NCBI GenBank assembly: GCA_026214975.1
Contig: JAOBSW010000628.1
Coordinates: 53,047 to 117,046 of the forward strand
Direction: 5' to 3'
Source: Gentiana macrophylla
Taxonomy: Eukaryota; Streptophyta; Magnoliopsida; Gentianales; Gentianaceae
Length of the DNA stretch: 64,000 nucleotides
In this document: one piece after another, positions 44,773 through 56,892 of the stretch
How positions within the stretch are numbered: the first letter of the stretch is position 1
Layout: each line of letters opens with the position of its first letter
The notes under the pieces: model-generated
The model's database searches: none
Seen by the model: only the letters and a program-made list of their open reading frames with translations
Told to the model about the DNA's origin: nothing
Made by a program: the position numbers and the translations under genes

Positions 44773-47700
44773 GTAATTCCTCTTCCCTGTTGCTCCGCCG
44801 CTGTTTGGCCGTGCTTCCGCTAGCTAGCTGCCTGTGTGTTTGACCACAAATACTTTAAAATTATAATTCAATAATGTTATCTCAATAAAATGGTAAAGAT
44901 AGTGATACAACACTGTATTCTACATGATACTCAATTATGCAAAATCATGTTAGATTTTGTTATGATCATATCTTCTACTGTCTATGAGATCTCTCGCATG
45001 AGGTTTTTGAACACAACTTCGATAGGCGAGAGGTGTAAGCACTGCGAGGTGTGAAGCGATCCCCTACTAAACGAAACGACTTTCATTTTATTTCATTTTT
45101 GTTATTGAAAGTGAACTTATTCCTGCAATCACATTGCGGTCAGTCTCGCTATCTCTTTAGTTTAGTTGTCGCTCCAGAACTAAAAAAAAGAATGAGGATA
45201 CATAATCTTTCGAAAAAGGGTCTCATTCTTCAATATCATGATCGGATCAATAATATAAAAATGCGTTGTATACATTTTGTTATAACAATTTGTTATGAAA
45301 CTAACACTATTAATTATAGTTATTAGTAAGGCTATTTCGACAATCATTCTGACACAACAAATATCACACTAGTGTCTCGCCACTAAACCTTTGTAATAAT
45401 GTAAATCAAGGGTTAATTATACCATAATGGTTTAGCTTGTAAATGGTGTATGTGTATTTTTTTGTTGAGAGAAGTTGATACATAAGATCGAGCTCTGTAA
45501 CTTACTTCAAAGACAATGTTATTAGTACAACGCTATTGCTCTTTTATTGTCAAGCTATGCTGCCTATAATTGTTTTTCAATCTATATACTTATATATAAA
45601 AAGTCAAAAGGATTAACATAAAAGGGAAAAATAAATACGGGAGTGAATATTCTTGGTTTGTTGTTGTGCGTTTGGACAAGTTTTATTATCACTTATTCAT
45701 CGCATTAAGAAAAACAATTTTATTAACTAAATAAAGTAATATATTTTTCTATTTTTTTCTTCACATTAAATACATAATATCGACACGAATACGATGTAAT
45801 CCAAACACAATTTTAATCAAAATATATTTTTTAAATAAATAATTACCTACAAAAATTATATCCAATCGGACAGAACTTGGAACTTATTAGTTTTGTTATT
45901 GAGTAAAACAGCATTGCAACTTCTCATCTGATGCGTCATGTTGAAAGAGTTATCACGACATTATCGCGAGTAAGAAGTCGATCTCTAGAGACATGACCGG
46001 GCGAATTCGAATTAGTCGGATCAGGTGGCTTTCGGATCTGGGAGTTTTAAGCAAAAAAAAACAGCATTGCAACTTTGAAAGCTAGTATAGTTTAAGTCGT
46101 TTTTGACTTAAAGTTTCAGTCCTGATATAGGTCGCTTAAGAATAGCATATTCTTTTCTCCACCCCCCACCCCCTTCTTCCAAAAAAAGCAATTTTTTCAT
46201 CAAACGAAAGATTTTATAAAACCGGATTAACACCGGAAAATACAACAAAAACTGGAAAAGACCAGACAAAGCCACCATCGAAGAACTACCAAACAAGACT
46301 CATAACAAAACATATACAAAAGTCAAACAAGAAGTCGATTGAGGCGTCTTGATCAGAAAAAAGAAAAATCTTTTATAATGATTAGGGGCGCTCAGACAAG
46401 GGCTTCAATAGCAACTCACTATTTGACAACATAAAACAAGCTAGATAAAAACAAAAATAAAGAAACACTACAATAAACCAACCACGGCAACCCAGCACTG
46501 TCCAATGCTGACACCGTATAAAGTATAAGAGAGCCCGAAAGAAAGACACTCCCTTCCGAATAAGTAGAGAGCAGGTCACAAATAGCTCCCCGGAAGCCAC
46601 CAAGGACAGTCAAAGATCCAGTATCCACCGACAAACACCGGGAAACCCAGAGGAAGAAGAAGGCAAAACACCACCAATCCTTAACCAGCAACTCAAAGAA
46701 GCTACCCAACCCATAGGATAAGCCGTCTAGCATACGAATATGCATATCTTCTCTTTACTTTTAGCTCCAAAAAATTATCCATTCAATAATTTTTCACTGT
46801 TTTTATAATTATTGTTTTCTTTATACTCATAAAGTACCTTTAGATTTTACAGCTAAAAATGTAAATGTATGACATTTACAATTTACAAACCAACTTAATA
46901 TAATAAAGACCTATAACATGAACTTGAGTTTAAGATAATGATAAGTTTTAATGATATTATATTTTCACACAACACATTATTCTGACAAATCAAGTAAGAA
47001 AATGATGATTATTCTAACTAAAATTGAGTCTGAATTGCAAGTATTTTTCATACTCAATACCGGTCAGAAAAAATTTTCGACTTTAATTGAGTCAGAAAAA
47101 TTTCCAACATTCTACCTTCGGTCCGAATCAACTAGTATAAAAAAAAATAAATTTAAAAAGTAAAAGTGTAAACGAAAATGCTGTTTACTAAGATTTTTTG
47201 TAGTGTGAAAAGGCATTCACGTTTTAAAATGGGAATATAAAATGTTAATATTATTGATATGACAAAAATATTAATCTAATAAACGGCTGAGAAATGATAC
47301 ATAAATTGACTTGTCTTCTGGTGATTTTCTAACCGCTTGTTCTGCTGTCGTTGATTAATAAAACTTTCTTGTTCACAAAAAAAAACTACTGTTCCATTCT
47401 CTTTTATTATTTTTGGGTCTATATAATTCACATTAATACTTAATATTTTTATCCTTATACAATAAATAAACCTTGCTGTGATCTCCTTCAGTTGACTTAT
47501 TTCAAACGAAAAACTAGTATAGATTTTTTGCGAATTGACTTTGAAACTTAAGCGCGTAAATGACTTACACTTGCACATAGACTGCGAATCGAGGTCGAAA
47601 AAATCAAGGGGTAATAATTATTATAAAGTACAAAAGTAGAAAAAAAAATTTGTTAAAAAGAACAAATGAACTTAAAATTGATGAAAATAGACAAAAGACA

Positions 47701-50700
47701 TATGAAATGACGAAATCACCCTTATATATATAAGAACTCAATTCTACTATAAAACAAATCCATTAAAAAAAATCCACTAATCCTCAACAACAAAAAAATC
47801 CGCTAAAACTTTTTAATATCAAACAGATCTACTACCAAAAAAAAACAAAACAAAACAAAACGTAAGAAGTACATAATCTTCCAGTGGAATGACAATTTTT
47901 TATTTTTCTCTATTTTCCAATTTACCGGACTAAATGCCAATTAATACATGAAATTTATCATTTTTAACTTTTGTTCAAAAAATCAATCAATATGGTTTGC
48001 TTTCTCAATTAATAACAAATACTACCTTCGTCCGAAATGTAAATTCATTTAATTTTTTAATTTTGTCTAATAATATAAGTCCATTTAGATAACTAATAAA
48101 GAATTTATTACATTTTTTCCCTTTTACCCCTCATTAATTACCCACCATTTTTCACTACTTTACATTGCTAACAGTCAAATTAATCAAAATTAATGACACA
48201 TAACCAAATTAACCAACTTTATTAATCTGTGTGAAAAACTCAAACGAACTTACATTTTGGGACGGAGGTAGTATAAGAACCTTTCATTACCATATGTGCT
48301 ATCTTTATATCAATAATACTACTCCCTCCATTTCAAAATAACTGATGCAATTGCTAAAATCATTTGTTCAATTTTATGTGAGGCAGTTATATTTTTAATG
48401 TAATATTTATTTGTTTTTCTTACATCTACCTTTATTTATTAAAGATTGAGAAAATAAAAAAAATATTGCATTAATTATAAACTACGGTTTTTTAGTTATT
48501 TTGGTATTCAAATTAAAGCAATAGCTCACTTTTTTAATATGCGTGTTTTTCTCGAATGCATCGATTATTGTGGAACGGAGGGAGTAATATTTTTCAAACC
48601 AATCCTTGTCAAAATAAAATTAGATCCATTATATATAATGGGGAGAATTAGAGAGAATGACAAAAATATTTTCTAAATTAATATGACACTTTTTTAAAAA
48701 ATTTGAACAAAATTATTATTTTTCTTCTTTAAAAAACCGGACGCATTTTTTTCCAAAAAAATAATAAAAAACAACCACTTTTTTTCTCTTATCCGTTTAT
48801 AAACACTTATATCTTTCATTCTACAACTCCAAACTTGAAAAATGTTCACCAAATTTTTATTTTTCATTCTCTTTATTTTGAGACCACATCCATCATATTC
48901 GACGTAATTTACAAAAATCCTAATCGTCGAAATTCACTATTATTCAAATTACGCTTTTTTGGAATTCAATGGCGAGATTCACGGAGTGAATTTCGACAAT
49001 GAAACTCACTAAAAACGATGTAATGATATCGAATCAAGTCTCAAAACGAAGAGCATGAAAATATTAAAATTCGTGAAATTTTCATCACGTTTTGGAAATC
49101 TAGATCAAAATATATATGTGTTTGAAAAAAAAAAGGTGGAAGACACAAAAAAAAAAAAAAAAAAAAAGCGGAGGAGAAGCAGTGCGGCACGAGCAACGAT
49201 CCTCTCAATAACTTAAGCAATTGATTGTATTTGTTTTTACACATTATCACCAAAGCGACTAGTTTTGAAAATAAAATCTACTGATTAGACGATTTTCATA
49301 TTTTGAGTGTGTGGTTAGATCTCTCCTACTGAGAGAACACTTTCTCAAGTAATTGAGAGGATCATGAGTCGGTACGTTTGAAGGAGGTGGGGCAGGTACG
49401 CTTTTTTTTTGTCTTTTAAACTATAAAAATTACAGAAGTTGTCATTCTCCCTATAAAAATGATATTTGGATTTCATGTTATTTAAATATTCCAAAATGTG
49501 TTACTTTTTCTAATTTTCTATATATGCTATTGGTTGTTGAATTACCATCTCACCTAAAAACTTAAGCTGATAGGAAAATAAATAATTAACATCTTAAACA
49601 CTTCAACGTTGGTGCGGTGACCGCCTAAGAATGACTGATTCAAACGAGCTCATATCTCTTTTAAAACTTATGCCAATGTTTTTAAGTCCTGCTTTCAAAT
49701 GTGAATGTCAAATATGTTGAATGTATTATAAATTTTTTAAACTTGTCTGGAATAACAAATGGATTGAATGTCTTCTTGGTGTTCTAAGAGTAACTATACA
49801 CCACAATCACACAGATACAATACATGACATGTGTTCTTACACCTTTATTATTATGAGTGTTTATCATTAACAATACATCTCACATCATGATCAATGATAT
49901 TAAAATATTTCATATCATTCGTTGTATCAAGATAAATGATCGTGTAATAGAAATACCGTGTTTTTTTAGGGGAAATACCGTGTTTTAAACTTAGAGTATC
50001 TCCAATGGAGGGTGTTGTAAAAGGTTTGGTTTCCATTGGAGGTGTGCCAAATAAGCGAAGCTTTATGCAAAAGCTTTGAGAATTTACACCGGTTTATTAC
50101 TGCCAAAATCTTATATTTTTTTTAAAAAAGGGTTGTGTGTAGTAGAAAAAAAAAATTATGTGTAATGGTTTTTTTTTAAAATATATAGTGGGTTAATGCT
50201 ATAAAGTTATTAATAGATTTATGATTGTGGAGAAAAATTTTATAGATAAAATGTTTATAAATTGATGATGTGACACAGTTATAAACCTTTGAATAGGTGT
50301 ATGGTTGGAAATACTTTTATATCAACTACAAGATGGACCACTTTCCTTTAGAATTTTTGGCGGTAATTGTCTTGAGCTTGCCCTCGTTTGATTCAAATTC
50401 TAAAGTTAATCTGTAACCACCCGGATCTACTGTTTTTGTTGATGCAATTACTAGTTTTTTCCTCTAATAATCAATACGAAAATGTAGATTTTTGAGTGTA
50501 ATTGTGCAAAATTCAGCTCTTGATCGATAAAATGTGGAAGTGCAAGCACTATTAGGACTGTAACGTCAATGGAGAATTTGAATTCATGATTCAACTTGGA
50601 GAAAAATCAAATGTTCCAATCATCTCTTTCACACCACAAGCTCGCGTCTCTTTCCTCAATCCAAGTCCCTATTTCGCTCGATCAACTCTAAACGATTCGT

Positions 50701-53700
50701 CTCCGTGTAAACGCCATTAGTTCGATCGTCAAAGCATTTGGATGGAGACAAGTTGTTCTATATACACCGATAATGAATTTGGGGAAGGATTGTTCCTTTC
50801 TTAACCGATGCCCTAGATGCAATCAACACGCGAGTTCCATACGTAGTGCTATTCTGAAAAAGCCACAGATGATCAAATTGTTGCGGAACTTTACAAATTG
50901 ATGACAATGCAGACACGAGTGTTCGTTGTTCATATGGTTCCAAGTCTTGGTTCTCGATTTTTCACACGAGCGAATGAGCTTGGCCTGATGAGTAACGGGT
51001 ATGTGTGGATTATAACTGATGCTATGGCAAATGGGTTGAATTCATTGGATCAAAACGTTATTGAATCTATGCAAGGTGTAATAGGGGTAAGGCCTTATGC
51101 TCCACAGACAAAGGAGGTCGTTAATTTCACAAACAGGTGGATTGTAAAGTTTTTACAGGACAATCCTGGAGTTGTTAATCCTCAGTTAAATGTGTTTGGT
51201 TTGTGGGCTTATGATTCTGCCACAGCACTTGCAATGGCAGTGGAGAAATCCGGATCTGTAAACGTTAATGGCTTCCAAAAGCAGAACATTTCGTCGAATT
51301 CTACAGATTTGGCAACATTTGGTACTTCTCAAAACGGTCCAAATCTTCTTCAAGCTTTACTAAACACAACATTCATCGGTCTTAGTGGGGAATTCCAGTT
51401 TGTGGATGGACAACTTCAGTCTCCACCTTACCAGATTGTGGAATGTCATAGGTCGGAGTTTAAGGAAATTGGATTTTTGGTGCAAAATGGGATTCTCGTG
51501 CAATTGAATCTAACAAATTCACCGGAAATTCCGAATTGAGAACAATAATATGGCCTGGTGACACCACCCGATTTACTGTAAGGGTGGTGATTCCAACAAA
51601 TGGGAAAAAGCTTAGAGTTGGAGTGCCTGTAAAATACGGTTTGATTGAATTGGTTCGTGTCGCGATTGATCCGTCAACTAACACAACTACGATTCATTGG
51701 ATATTGCATAGATGTTTTTGATGCGATGGTTGCCTCCTTCCTTATGCACTATCTTATGAATACATTCCATTTATGAATTCGAGTGGACATCCTGCTGGGA
51801 CTTATAATGACTTAATCTACCAAGTCTATTTAGGGGTACTCTTCTAATCTCTTTTTTTTATCCCTCCTGATCCAATATTTTGTTCTAACATTATCATACT
51901 ACATGACTAATTTTGCATTTTTGCCTTCGTTCACCATACTGCCTTTTTTTTAATATCATACTTTGTTTCTACCGTGCTTGCTGAACAGAACTTTGACGCT
52001 GTTGTTGGAGATTTGATAATCATAGGGAACAGATCCAAATATGTGGATGTTACTTTACCATATACTCAAGCTGGAATTTCGATGGTCGTCCCAATCGAAA
52101 GGAAACCAAATAACAAAGCATGGCTGTTTGTGAAGCCTTTGACATGGGACCTGTGGCTTGCAAGCCTCGTCTCTTTTGTGGCGATTGGTATGCTGATTTG
52201 GTTTCTCGAACATAGAATAAATGAAGAGTTCAGAGGACCCATATCTCATCAAGTGGGCATGGTTTTCTGGTTCTCTTTTTGCACCATGGTTTTTGCACAT
52301 AGTAAGTTGTTTGCCTTCTCATTAAATTTTTTTTTTAAAAGTGTTTTGCTGTCCATGATGTGCGCTTTATATGCCTTTGTGTCCGTGTGCCTTATGTTGA
52401 CAGATACTCTTTATTATAAGGCCAAAATTGAGGGGCATGTTAAAGTCAGTTGTGTTTAATCTGTAGATAGATTACCTACCTCCTTAACAACTTAAATTTC
52501 GGAAAGATATGGTAATTGAGCAACGAGAAGTAGAGAATGTGTTTATAAACTCCTGCAATTGCTCTTAGAATGTCAGAATTTTGTACTTATTATTTGCCTA
52601 ACCATACTTGAAACACATTGCTGGTTGCAGAGGAGAAGATAACAAGTAACCTGGCTAGGTTTGTGCTGATCATATGGTTTCTAGTTGTGCTGATATTAAC
52701 CCAAGCATACACAGCTAGTCTCACATCAATGTTAACTGTTCAACAACTCAAGCCAAAAGTTACAGATGTGAATCAACTTATCATGAACAAGGATTATGTG
52801 GGGTACCAACAAGGGTCTTATGTTTTAACAATTCTTAAAAGGATGGGGTTTGATGAATCTAGGCTACTTGTGTACAATTCTGCTTATGAACTAGATCAAC
52901 TTTTTTCTAAAGGGAGTGGAAATGGGGGAATTGCTGCAACGATTGATGGGCGCCTCTACATTGAGTTATTTCTTGCCAAGTATTGCTCCAAATACACTAC
53001 GGTTCAACCGACTTACAGAACTGCGGCTATGGATTTGTAAGTTTTTCTTTCTCTTTCTTTCACTTTCAAAGCTTACGATTACTAACGGTTGTTTGTTTAG
53101 CTGCAATGTAATGCAATATGATGATTTTCATTCCATCACACCGTTTAGATATGGTTGTAATGAAATAGACAAAGGGAAATTTCATTGCAACGTAACGAGA
53201 AAACAGACACATATCTGATCCCACCCTAACAAAAAAAAACAGACACATATCTGATCCCACCCTAACAATCATTCTACCTCCATCACTCTTACCCATTCTG
53301 CACTAACTACTCACCCACCTACTTATACCCAATTTAGCGCTTACCCCACCCACACCCCCACATGTCTCGCCTCACCCCCACCCACCCTCTCTACCAACCC
53401 CTACCCACCTACCCACCTACCCAACCCTCACTCTACCTCACCAATCCCAACCCACCATTTACCGTACCCACCTCTTACCTACCCCACCCATCCCTACCCA
53501 CCTCTTACCTGGGTACCACACCTATCTTTCCTATCCTTACCCATACATCCACCTACACATAGTATTAGGATCAAGCGCTTACCGTTGTACTAAAACCAAT
53601 TGGTGTTAGTAAAGGCGCTACTATATTTCCTTATATCACTTTTAACACGCCCCCTCAAGTGTGGGCCTATAACAAGCCCGGGCCAACATGGCACACAAAG

Positions 53701-54798
53701 GCATATAAAGGGCACACAAGGCCAACAAAGAGGCCCAACACTACCCCAACCACCCCGCCACTTACCTTTTAACCCTCCATTATCCAACGTTAAAAAACGA
53801 AAGAAAAATTACAAAGAAACGAATAACAACAAATTCGAATTGCAGGACGACGCACACAAGTTCAAGCTGAAATCCGGATGGATTTGCACCCTCCCTGCGC
53901 CCGCGCGTAGAGAACGGTGTATAAAGTTGGTAAATTCTTACCACTACAATAATACAACATCATATATATGTTGGCTCTTTTCCTTCCTTTCCTTCCTTCC
54001 AATATGGGAGAAATTGGTTTCTCCAATTTTCCCTTTATTACTAACACTTTCCATTCACCACTTAGGCCTAATAGGCCCAATATGACATATCATTTAAAAT
54101 ATCCATTTTAACCATCATTTTCCAATGTTCTTCAAGCATTAATTAAACTAACAATCAATTACATCTATTTTGATATGTGATTTGATGCATGACAGGTGTT
54201 CCCTATCGGTAGTCCGCTTGTTTGCGATATATCAAGGGCGATTTTGAATGTATTTGAAGGTGGCAAGATGGTACAAATCGAGAATGCTTGGTCTTTAGGA
54301 AATTCCCATTGTCCTGATTCAATCACAACATCTATAACCTCGTTTAGCTTGGACACTGGAAGTTTCTGGGGATTATTTTTAATAGTTGGAGTCGCCTTGT
54401 TTTTCGCCTTTGTCATCTACTTGGGAAGGTTCCTCCATGAACATTGGCATATAGTAACCAATCCTAGATATCCATTTACAAAAAAGATCAAGATATTAGC
54501 CCGGCATTTCGACAACAAGGATGGGACCTCCATCACTTTCAGGAATCTTGGTTTAAGAGATTCAGCCAATGTCAATGTTGGTGATTCCGAGCAACGGGTG
54601 GTTGAGCTAGAGGAAAAAAGGGTTGATGCAGAAGGTGCACCACAGGTGGTAGTGACACTTTCTCCTCAACCTGATTTACAAGACAATACAGGACCTCCTA
54701 GTCCTAGCTTTTCAATTCATACAGAGCATGACATAAGCTTTTCAGGGGAACAAGTTTGTACATCTCAAGAAATGATGCCTGTTATTCGACACGAATAA
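44487..54798 (+). CDS. Glutamate receptor-like ion channel (GLR, clade II-like), five exons
   Basis: Exons: 44487-44772, 50517-51835, 51989-52301, 52631-53036 and 54196-54798. Each joint has GT/AG and the expected phase. Plant GLRs are ligand-gated, calcium-permeable channels of plasma or internal membranes. Seen in order: a signal peptide; the amino-terminal ligand-binding-like domain (MGLSCISMALSDFYASH; LGSRFFTRANELGLMS); S1; M1 (LWLASLVSFVAIGMLIWFLE); pore loop (FWFSFCTMVFAH); M3 (AYTASLTSMLTVQQL); S2; M4 (FWGLFLIVGVALFFAFVIYL); and a cytosolic tail. Exon 2 has several 1-2 base indels in its 5' half and near 51535 and 51735, and exon 4 one near 53025, so the gene reads as broken. Many lie in homopolymers, which suggests consensus error. 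Clade II assignment is by sequence style only. Confidence 0.9.
44773..45904. other. GLR intron 1, 5' part, no feature seen
   Basis: AT-rich intronic sequence. A short frame at 45051-45326 has no recognisable similarity. Confidence 0.55.
45923..46060 (+). mobile_element. SINE with a long target duplication
   Basis: A 138-bp insert ending in an A run is flanked by direct repeats AAAACAGCATTGCAACTT (45905-45922 and about 46058-46075). That is typical of LINE-machinery insertion. The interior contains GCGAATTCGAATTAGTCGGA, resembling the B-box and adjacent region of tRNA-derived plant SINEs of the Au type. The 5' part is short, so the copy may be truncated. Confidence 0.8.
46185..46745 (-). mobile_element. 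LINE 3' remnant, minus strand
   Basis: On the minus strand the sequence is T/G-rich and ends GGTTTTATAAAATCTTTCGT and then TTGATGAAAAAATTGC, the style of plant L1-type LINE 3' ends. Minus-strand frames here (46382-46745) are short and hydrophobic and not recognised. No RT is present, so this would be a 5'-truncated copy. Confidence 0.5.
46746..48021. other. GLR intron 1, middle part, no feature seen
   Basis: AT-rich with short unrecognised frames at 46951-47163 and 47276-47578 (minus). No TE end could be placed. Confidence 0.5.
48022..48271. mobile_element. Stowaway MITE 1
   Basis: 250 bp with inverted ends: CTACCTTCGTCCGAAATGTA at the left and TACATTTTGGGACGGAGGTAG at the right (complementary), flanked by TA on both sides. 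This is the Tc1/mariner-type Stowaway signature. Confidence 0.9.
48322..48584. mobile_element. Stowaway MITE 2
   Basis: 263 bp with ends CTCCCTCCATTTCAAAATAA and TATTGTGGAACGGAGGGAG, flanked by TA. It is a different subfamily from Stowaway 1, 50 bp away. Confidence 0.9.
48585..49190. other. GLR intron 1 segment, no gene seen
   Basis: AT-rich with poly-A runs at 49129-49167. Nothing else is recognised. Confidence 0.5.
49191..49370. repeat. Inverted-repeat element, probable MITE
   Basis: GATCCTCTCAATAACTTAAG (49198-49217) pairs with CTCAAGTAATTGAGAGGATC (49344-49363), about 126 bp apart. GCAACGATCCTCTTAAGTAT near 60028 resembles the left arm, so the family has more than one copy here. Confidence 0.7.
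49994..50316. mobile_element. PIF/Harbinger-like MITE, copy A
   Basis: 323 bp with ends GAGTATCTCCAATGG and GGTTGGAAATACTT (inverted, imperfect), flanked by TTA (49991-49993 and 50317-50319). The three-base TTA duplication and GAGNATCTCCAA ends fit Harbinger-type MITEs. It shares interior phrases such as TTATGATTGTGGAGAAAAA and AATTGATGATGTG with copies B1 and B2. Confidence 0.78.
50517..51835 (+). CDS. GLR exon 2 (rest of amino-terminal domain, start of S1), with indels
   Basis: The acceptor is TTCAG at 50512-50516. The 5' part (50517-50900) matches GLR (NVEVQALLG; MIQLGEKSNVPIISF; DNEFGEG; KATDDQI) only across several frame changes. From 50898 to 51535 it reads openly. A missing base near 51535 and another near 51735 precede RVGVPVKYG, GYCIDVFDA and YNDLIYQVYLG. 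The donor GG|GTACTC is at 51836, phase 0. Confidence 0.85.
51989..52301 (+). CDS. GLR exon 3 (S1 end, M1, pore loop)
   Basis: The acceptor is GAACAG at 51983-51988. The exon reads NFDAVVGDLIIIGNRSKYVD, M1 and the pore loop without interruption. The donor is CATA|GTAAGT at 52302, phase 1. Confidence 0.92.
52631..53036 (+). CDS. GLR exon 4 (M3 and S2)
   Basis: The acceptor is GGTTGCAG at 52623-52630. It reads KEKITSNLARF, M3 with the AYTASLTSML gate motif, then S2 (KDYVGYQQGSYV; GGIAATIDG). A one-base indel near 53025 changes the usual YGF ending. The donor is GATTT|GTAAGT at 53037. Confidence 0.9.
53037..54195. repeat. GLR intron 4 with a C-rich minisatellite
   Basis: A duplicated phrase ACAGACACATATCTGATCCC occurs at about 53205 and 53241. 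53270-53550 is a C-rich array of ACCCACCTACCC/CCCACCC units on the plus strand, the complement of GGGTAGGTGGGT, so similar to the 3592-4330 array in reverse. Frames across it are low-complexity. The rest (53560-54195) has no recognised feature. Confidence 0.85.
54196..54798 (+). CDS. GLR exon 5 (end of S2, M4, C-terminal tail)
   Basis: The acceptor is CATGACAG at 54188-54195. It reads VFPIGSPLVCDISRAILNV, M4 and a cytosolic tail of about 130 residues ending at TAA 54796-54798. It is fully open. Confidence 0.92.
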   Translation: MFPIGSPLVCDISRAILNVFEGGKMVQIENAWSLGNSHCPDSITTSITSFSLDTGSFWGLFLIVGVALFFAFVIYLGRFLHEHWHIVTNPRYPFTKKIKILARHFDNKDGTSITFRNLGLRDSANVNVGDSEQRVVELEEKRVDAEGAPQVVVTLSPQPDLQDNTGPPSPSFSIHTEHDISFSGEQVCTSQEMMPVIRHE

Positions 54799-54870
54799 TT
54801 ACATGAGTACTGTGCATTGATGAAATATCACAGGCTTCATACATATGTTCATGAGGTTTATACATTTCTA

Positions 54871-54872
<2 letters not shown>

Positions 54873-54918
<46 letters not shown>
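54873..54918. repeat. (TA)n microsatellite
   Basis: A TA run of about 46 bp, 75 bp after the GLR stop codon. Confidence 0.95.
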
Positions 54919-54920
<2 letters not shown>

Positions 54921-55060
54921 CTTTCTTGTAAACGCTATACCTATGCTTCTCACATTTTTATAAGAGAATGCAAGTGTTTTATAATTTCTCGTCTTCGTGC
55001 AAAGATAATCTCATACCCAACGATTCCGACCATGTTTTATAGACTATATATATATATATA

Positions 55061-55089
55061 CTAGTGGTCGGTACCGTGCTACGCACGGT
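55061..55089 (-). other. Helitron 3' terminus, minus strand
   Basis: CTAG adjoining the TA run, then a 7-bp stem hairpin ACCGTGC-TAC-GCACGGT. Stem sequence and spacing match the Helitron end at 44415-44447. Confidence 0.8.
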
Positions 55090-56890
55090 GTTGCCCCTAC
55101 TTGGTTGTGTTGTTCATGTTTTGTTCGGGAGGTTGTTATGTGTTGTTAATGTCTCTCGCTGCGCAGTCTTGTGCTGAGCCGTAGACTTTGCCTGATCCGG
55201 CATTTCATACTGTGGTGGTGGTGCTGTTGCGTTGTCTTGAGAGTTTTCCATGATACTTTTGTATCCCTGATCAACAAATTCGGATGATATATCAATATAA
55301 TCACCCCTATGTATATCATAGAATAGTGCGTGATTGAATTCTAGCAGTGGTATAAATTGTCACCGCTGAAGCCTAAACGAATGAACTGATAGTACTTGAG
55401 AGTAATTATTTGGCTAGAAACCGCAAATTTAATGACCATATTTTCAGTGGCATATTTTTCTATTTATTTAGTTCAAGACATGTATAGAATTACGGTGATG
55501 CCGTACAGAAATTCTACTACGGAGACTTGTTAACAAGATGCCATCAAAACAAGATATGTAGCATCAAATCGACCACAAATAAGCTCATAAACAAAGTAAG
55601 GCTTTCAGTAACTGAATTTGCTGGAAAATTCGATTGTGGACACTACTTAACGAGGAGTTTTACTTACATTCGATCATAACACAATATGCGGCATTTTACA
55701 TGCTTGAACAAACTCGTAAATGAAGTATGCCTGTAGAAGCACAATGAAATAATCCATGTATTTAACTCATTTTTTTAGCTAAAGTACAGATGCATCCTAC
55801 AATAGCAGTTTCAAATAAAGAAAGACCTATATGTGCAACCTATCAACTATAAGACCAAGTAGTGTATATATTCTAGATATAAACCAGGTTGTAGTACTTA
55901 CATGTACAAGGAAACCGAGATTTTCAGAGATCTCGTAACTCACGGGGTTTGCAATAGATCCACAACTATTGAGGTTTGCGGTGAGCACCTCTAACTACAC
56001 CGACCTAAAGCAATTGCGTTGTTCATGCTGAGTAACCACAATACCTTCTTTCCAAAGCTGTTAAAAAAAAACCACCAAGTAAGTAGAGTTCTAATGCGAA
56101 AATCGGACTATTAACTTTGTAGAGTAAGTTATTGCAAAGCAAACATGCTACAATTGACATCATACCAAATGTCAAACTTTGATACCATTTCACAAGCGTG
56201 AAGCATATGGCATAATCGGGGAAAGGGATATGAAAAGGGCATATTCGTAATTCAAGATTCTACCGAAAGCTGTAAGGTTTTGGGGTTGATGATACCATTT
56301 GAGCGATTGCTTTGTTGTAGTCTTCTCGCATTGAAAAGGTCTTCATAATACTTTTTCCAATATGATAGCTTTTTGTTTTTACTAATTCTATGCTCCCACA
56401 AGCGCCCCTCGAAGCAACAATACCTGCAAATTAAATAAGCACACAATTGGGGACTAAAGCGGTAATTTGTAGCGCTAGTAGTGTATGCGAGACAAAGAGA
56501 CTTGTATCGTAGGTTGCACAGGTACATATTCATGGTACGGATAGTCGATCTGGGCAGTTTTTCATTCAAGATCTGAAGGTTTTTACTCATTTTCAGTAAT
56601 GTTCTTCATTTACATATCGGGGTTATAGATATGCATATCTAAATCATGTAACGAGCTTTTGGAAAATCCAAATTCAACCCTAAATGCGTATCCTAAGTAT
56701 TCGGTGTGTCGGTGTTTGTAATTATAGATAGATTCTAAAACATACATTCCTGTTCGATTTTGTTAATTAAAATGGCTAACTATAAATCTCTTACCATGAA
56801 CATAACATCTGGATAAGATAGTCTCCGATTCAGAATCGATTAGAACTAATTATAGTGATTAAGGATGCTAAATTAACATATATACACATA
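55090..56890. other. Region downstream of the kinase gene, no clear gene
   Basis: On the minus strand this would be the 3' side of the kinase gene. A frame at 56252-56590 (minus; MSKNLQILNEKLPRSTIRT) has no similarity I recognise. The rest shows no gene or TE end. Confidence 0.5.
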
Positions 56891-56892
56891 CC

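Noticed and set aside
46382..46745. Minus-strand hydrophobic frames as a membrane protein gene
   Set aside because: T-rich LINE-like 3' sequence gives hydrophobic residues by composition.
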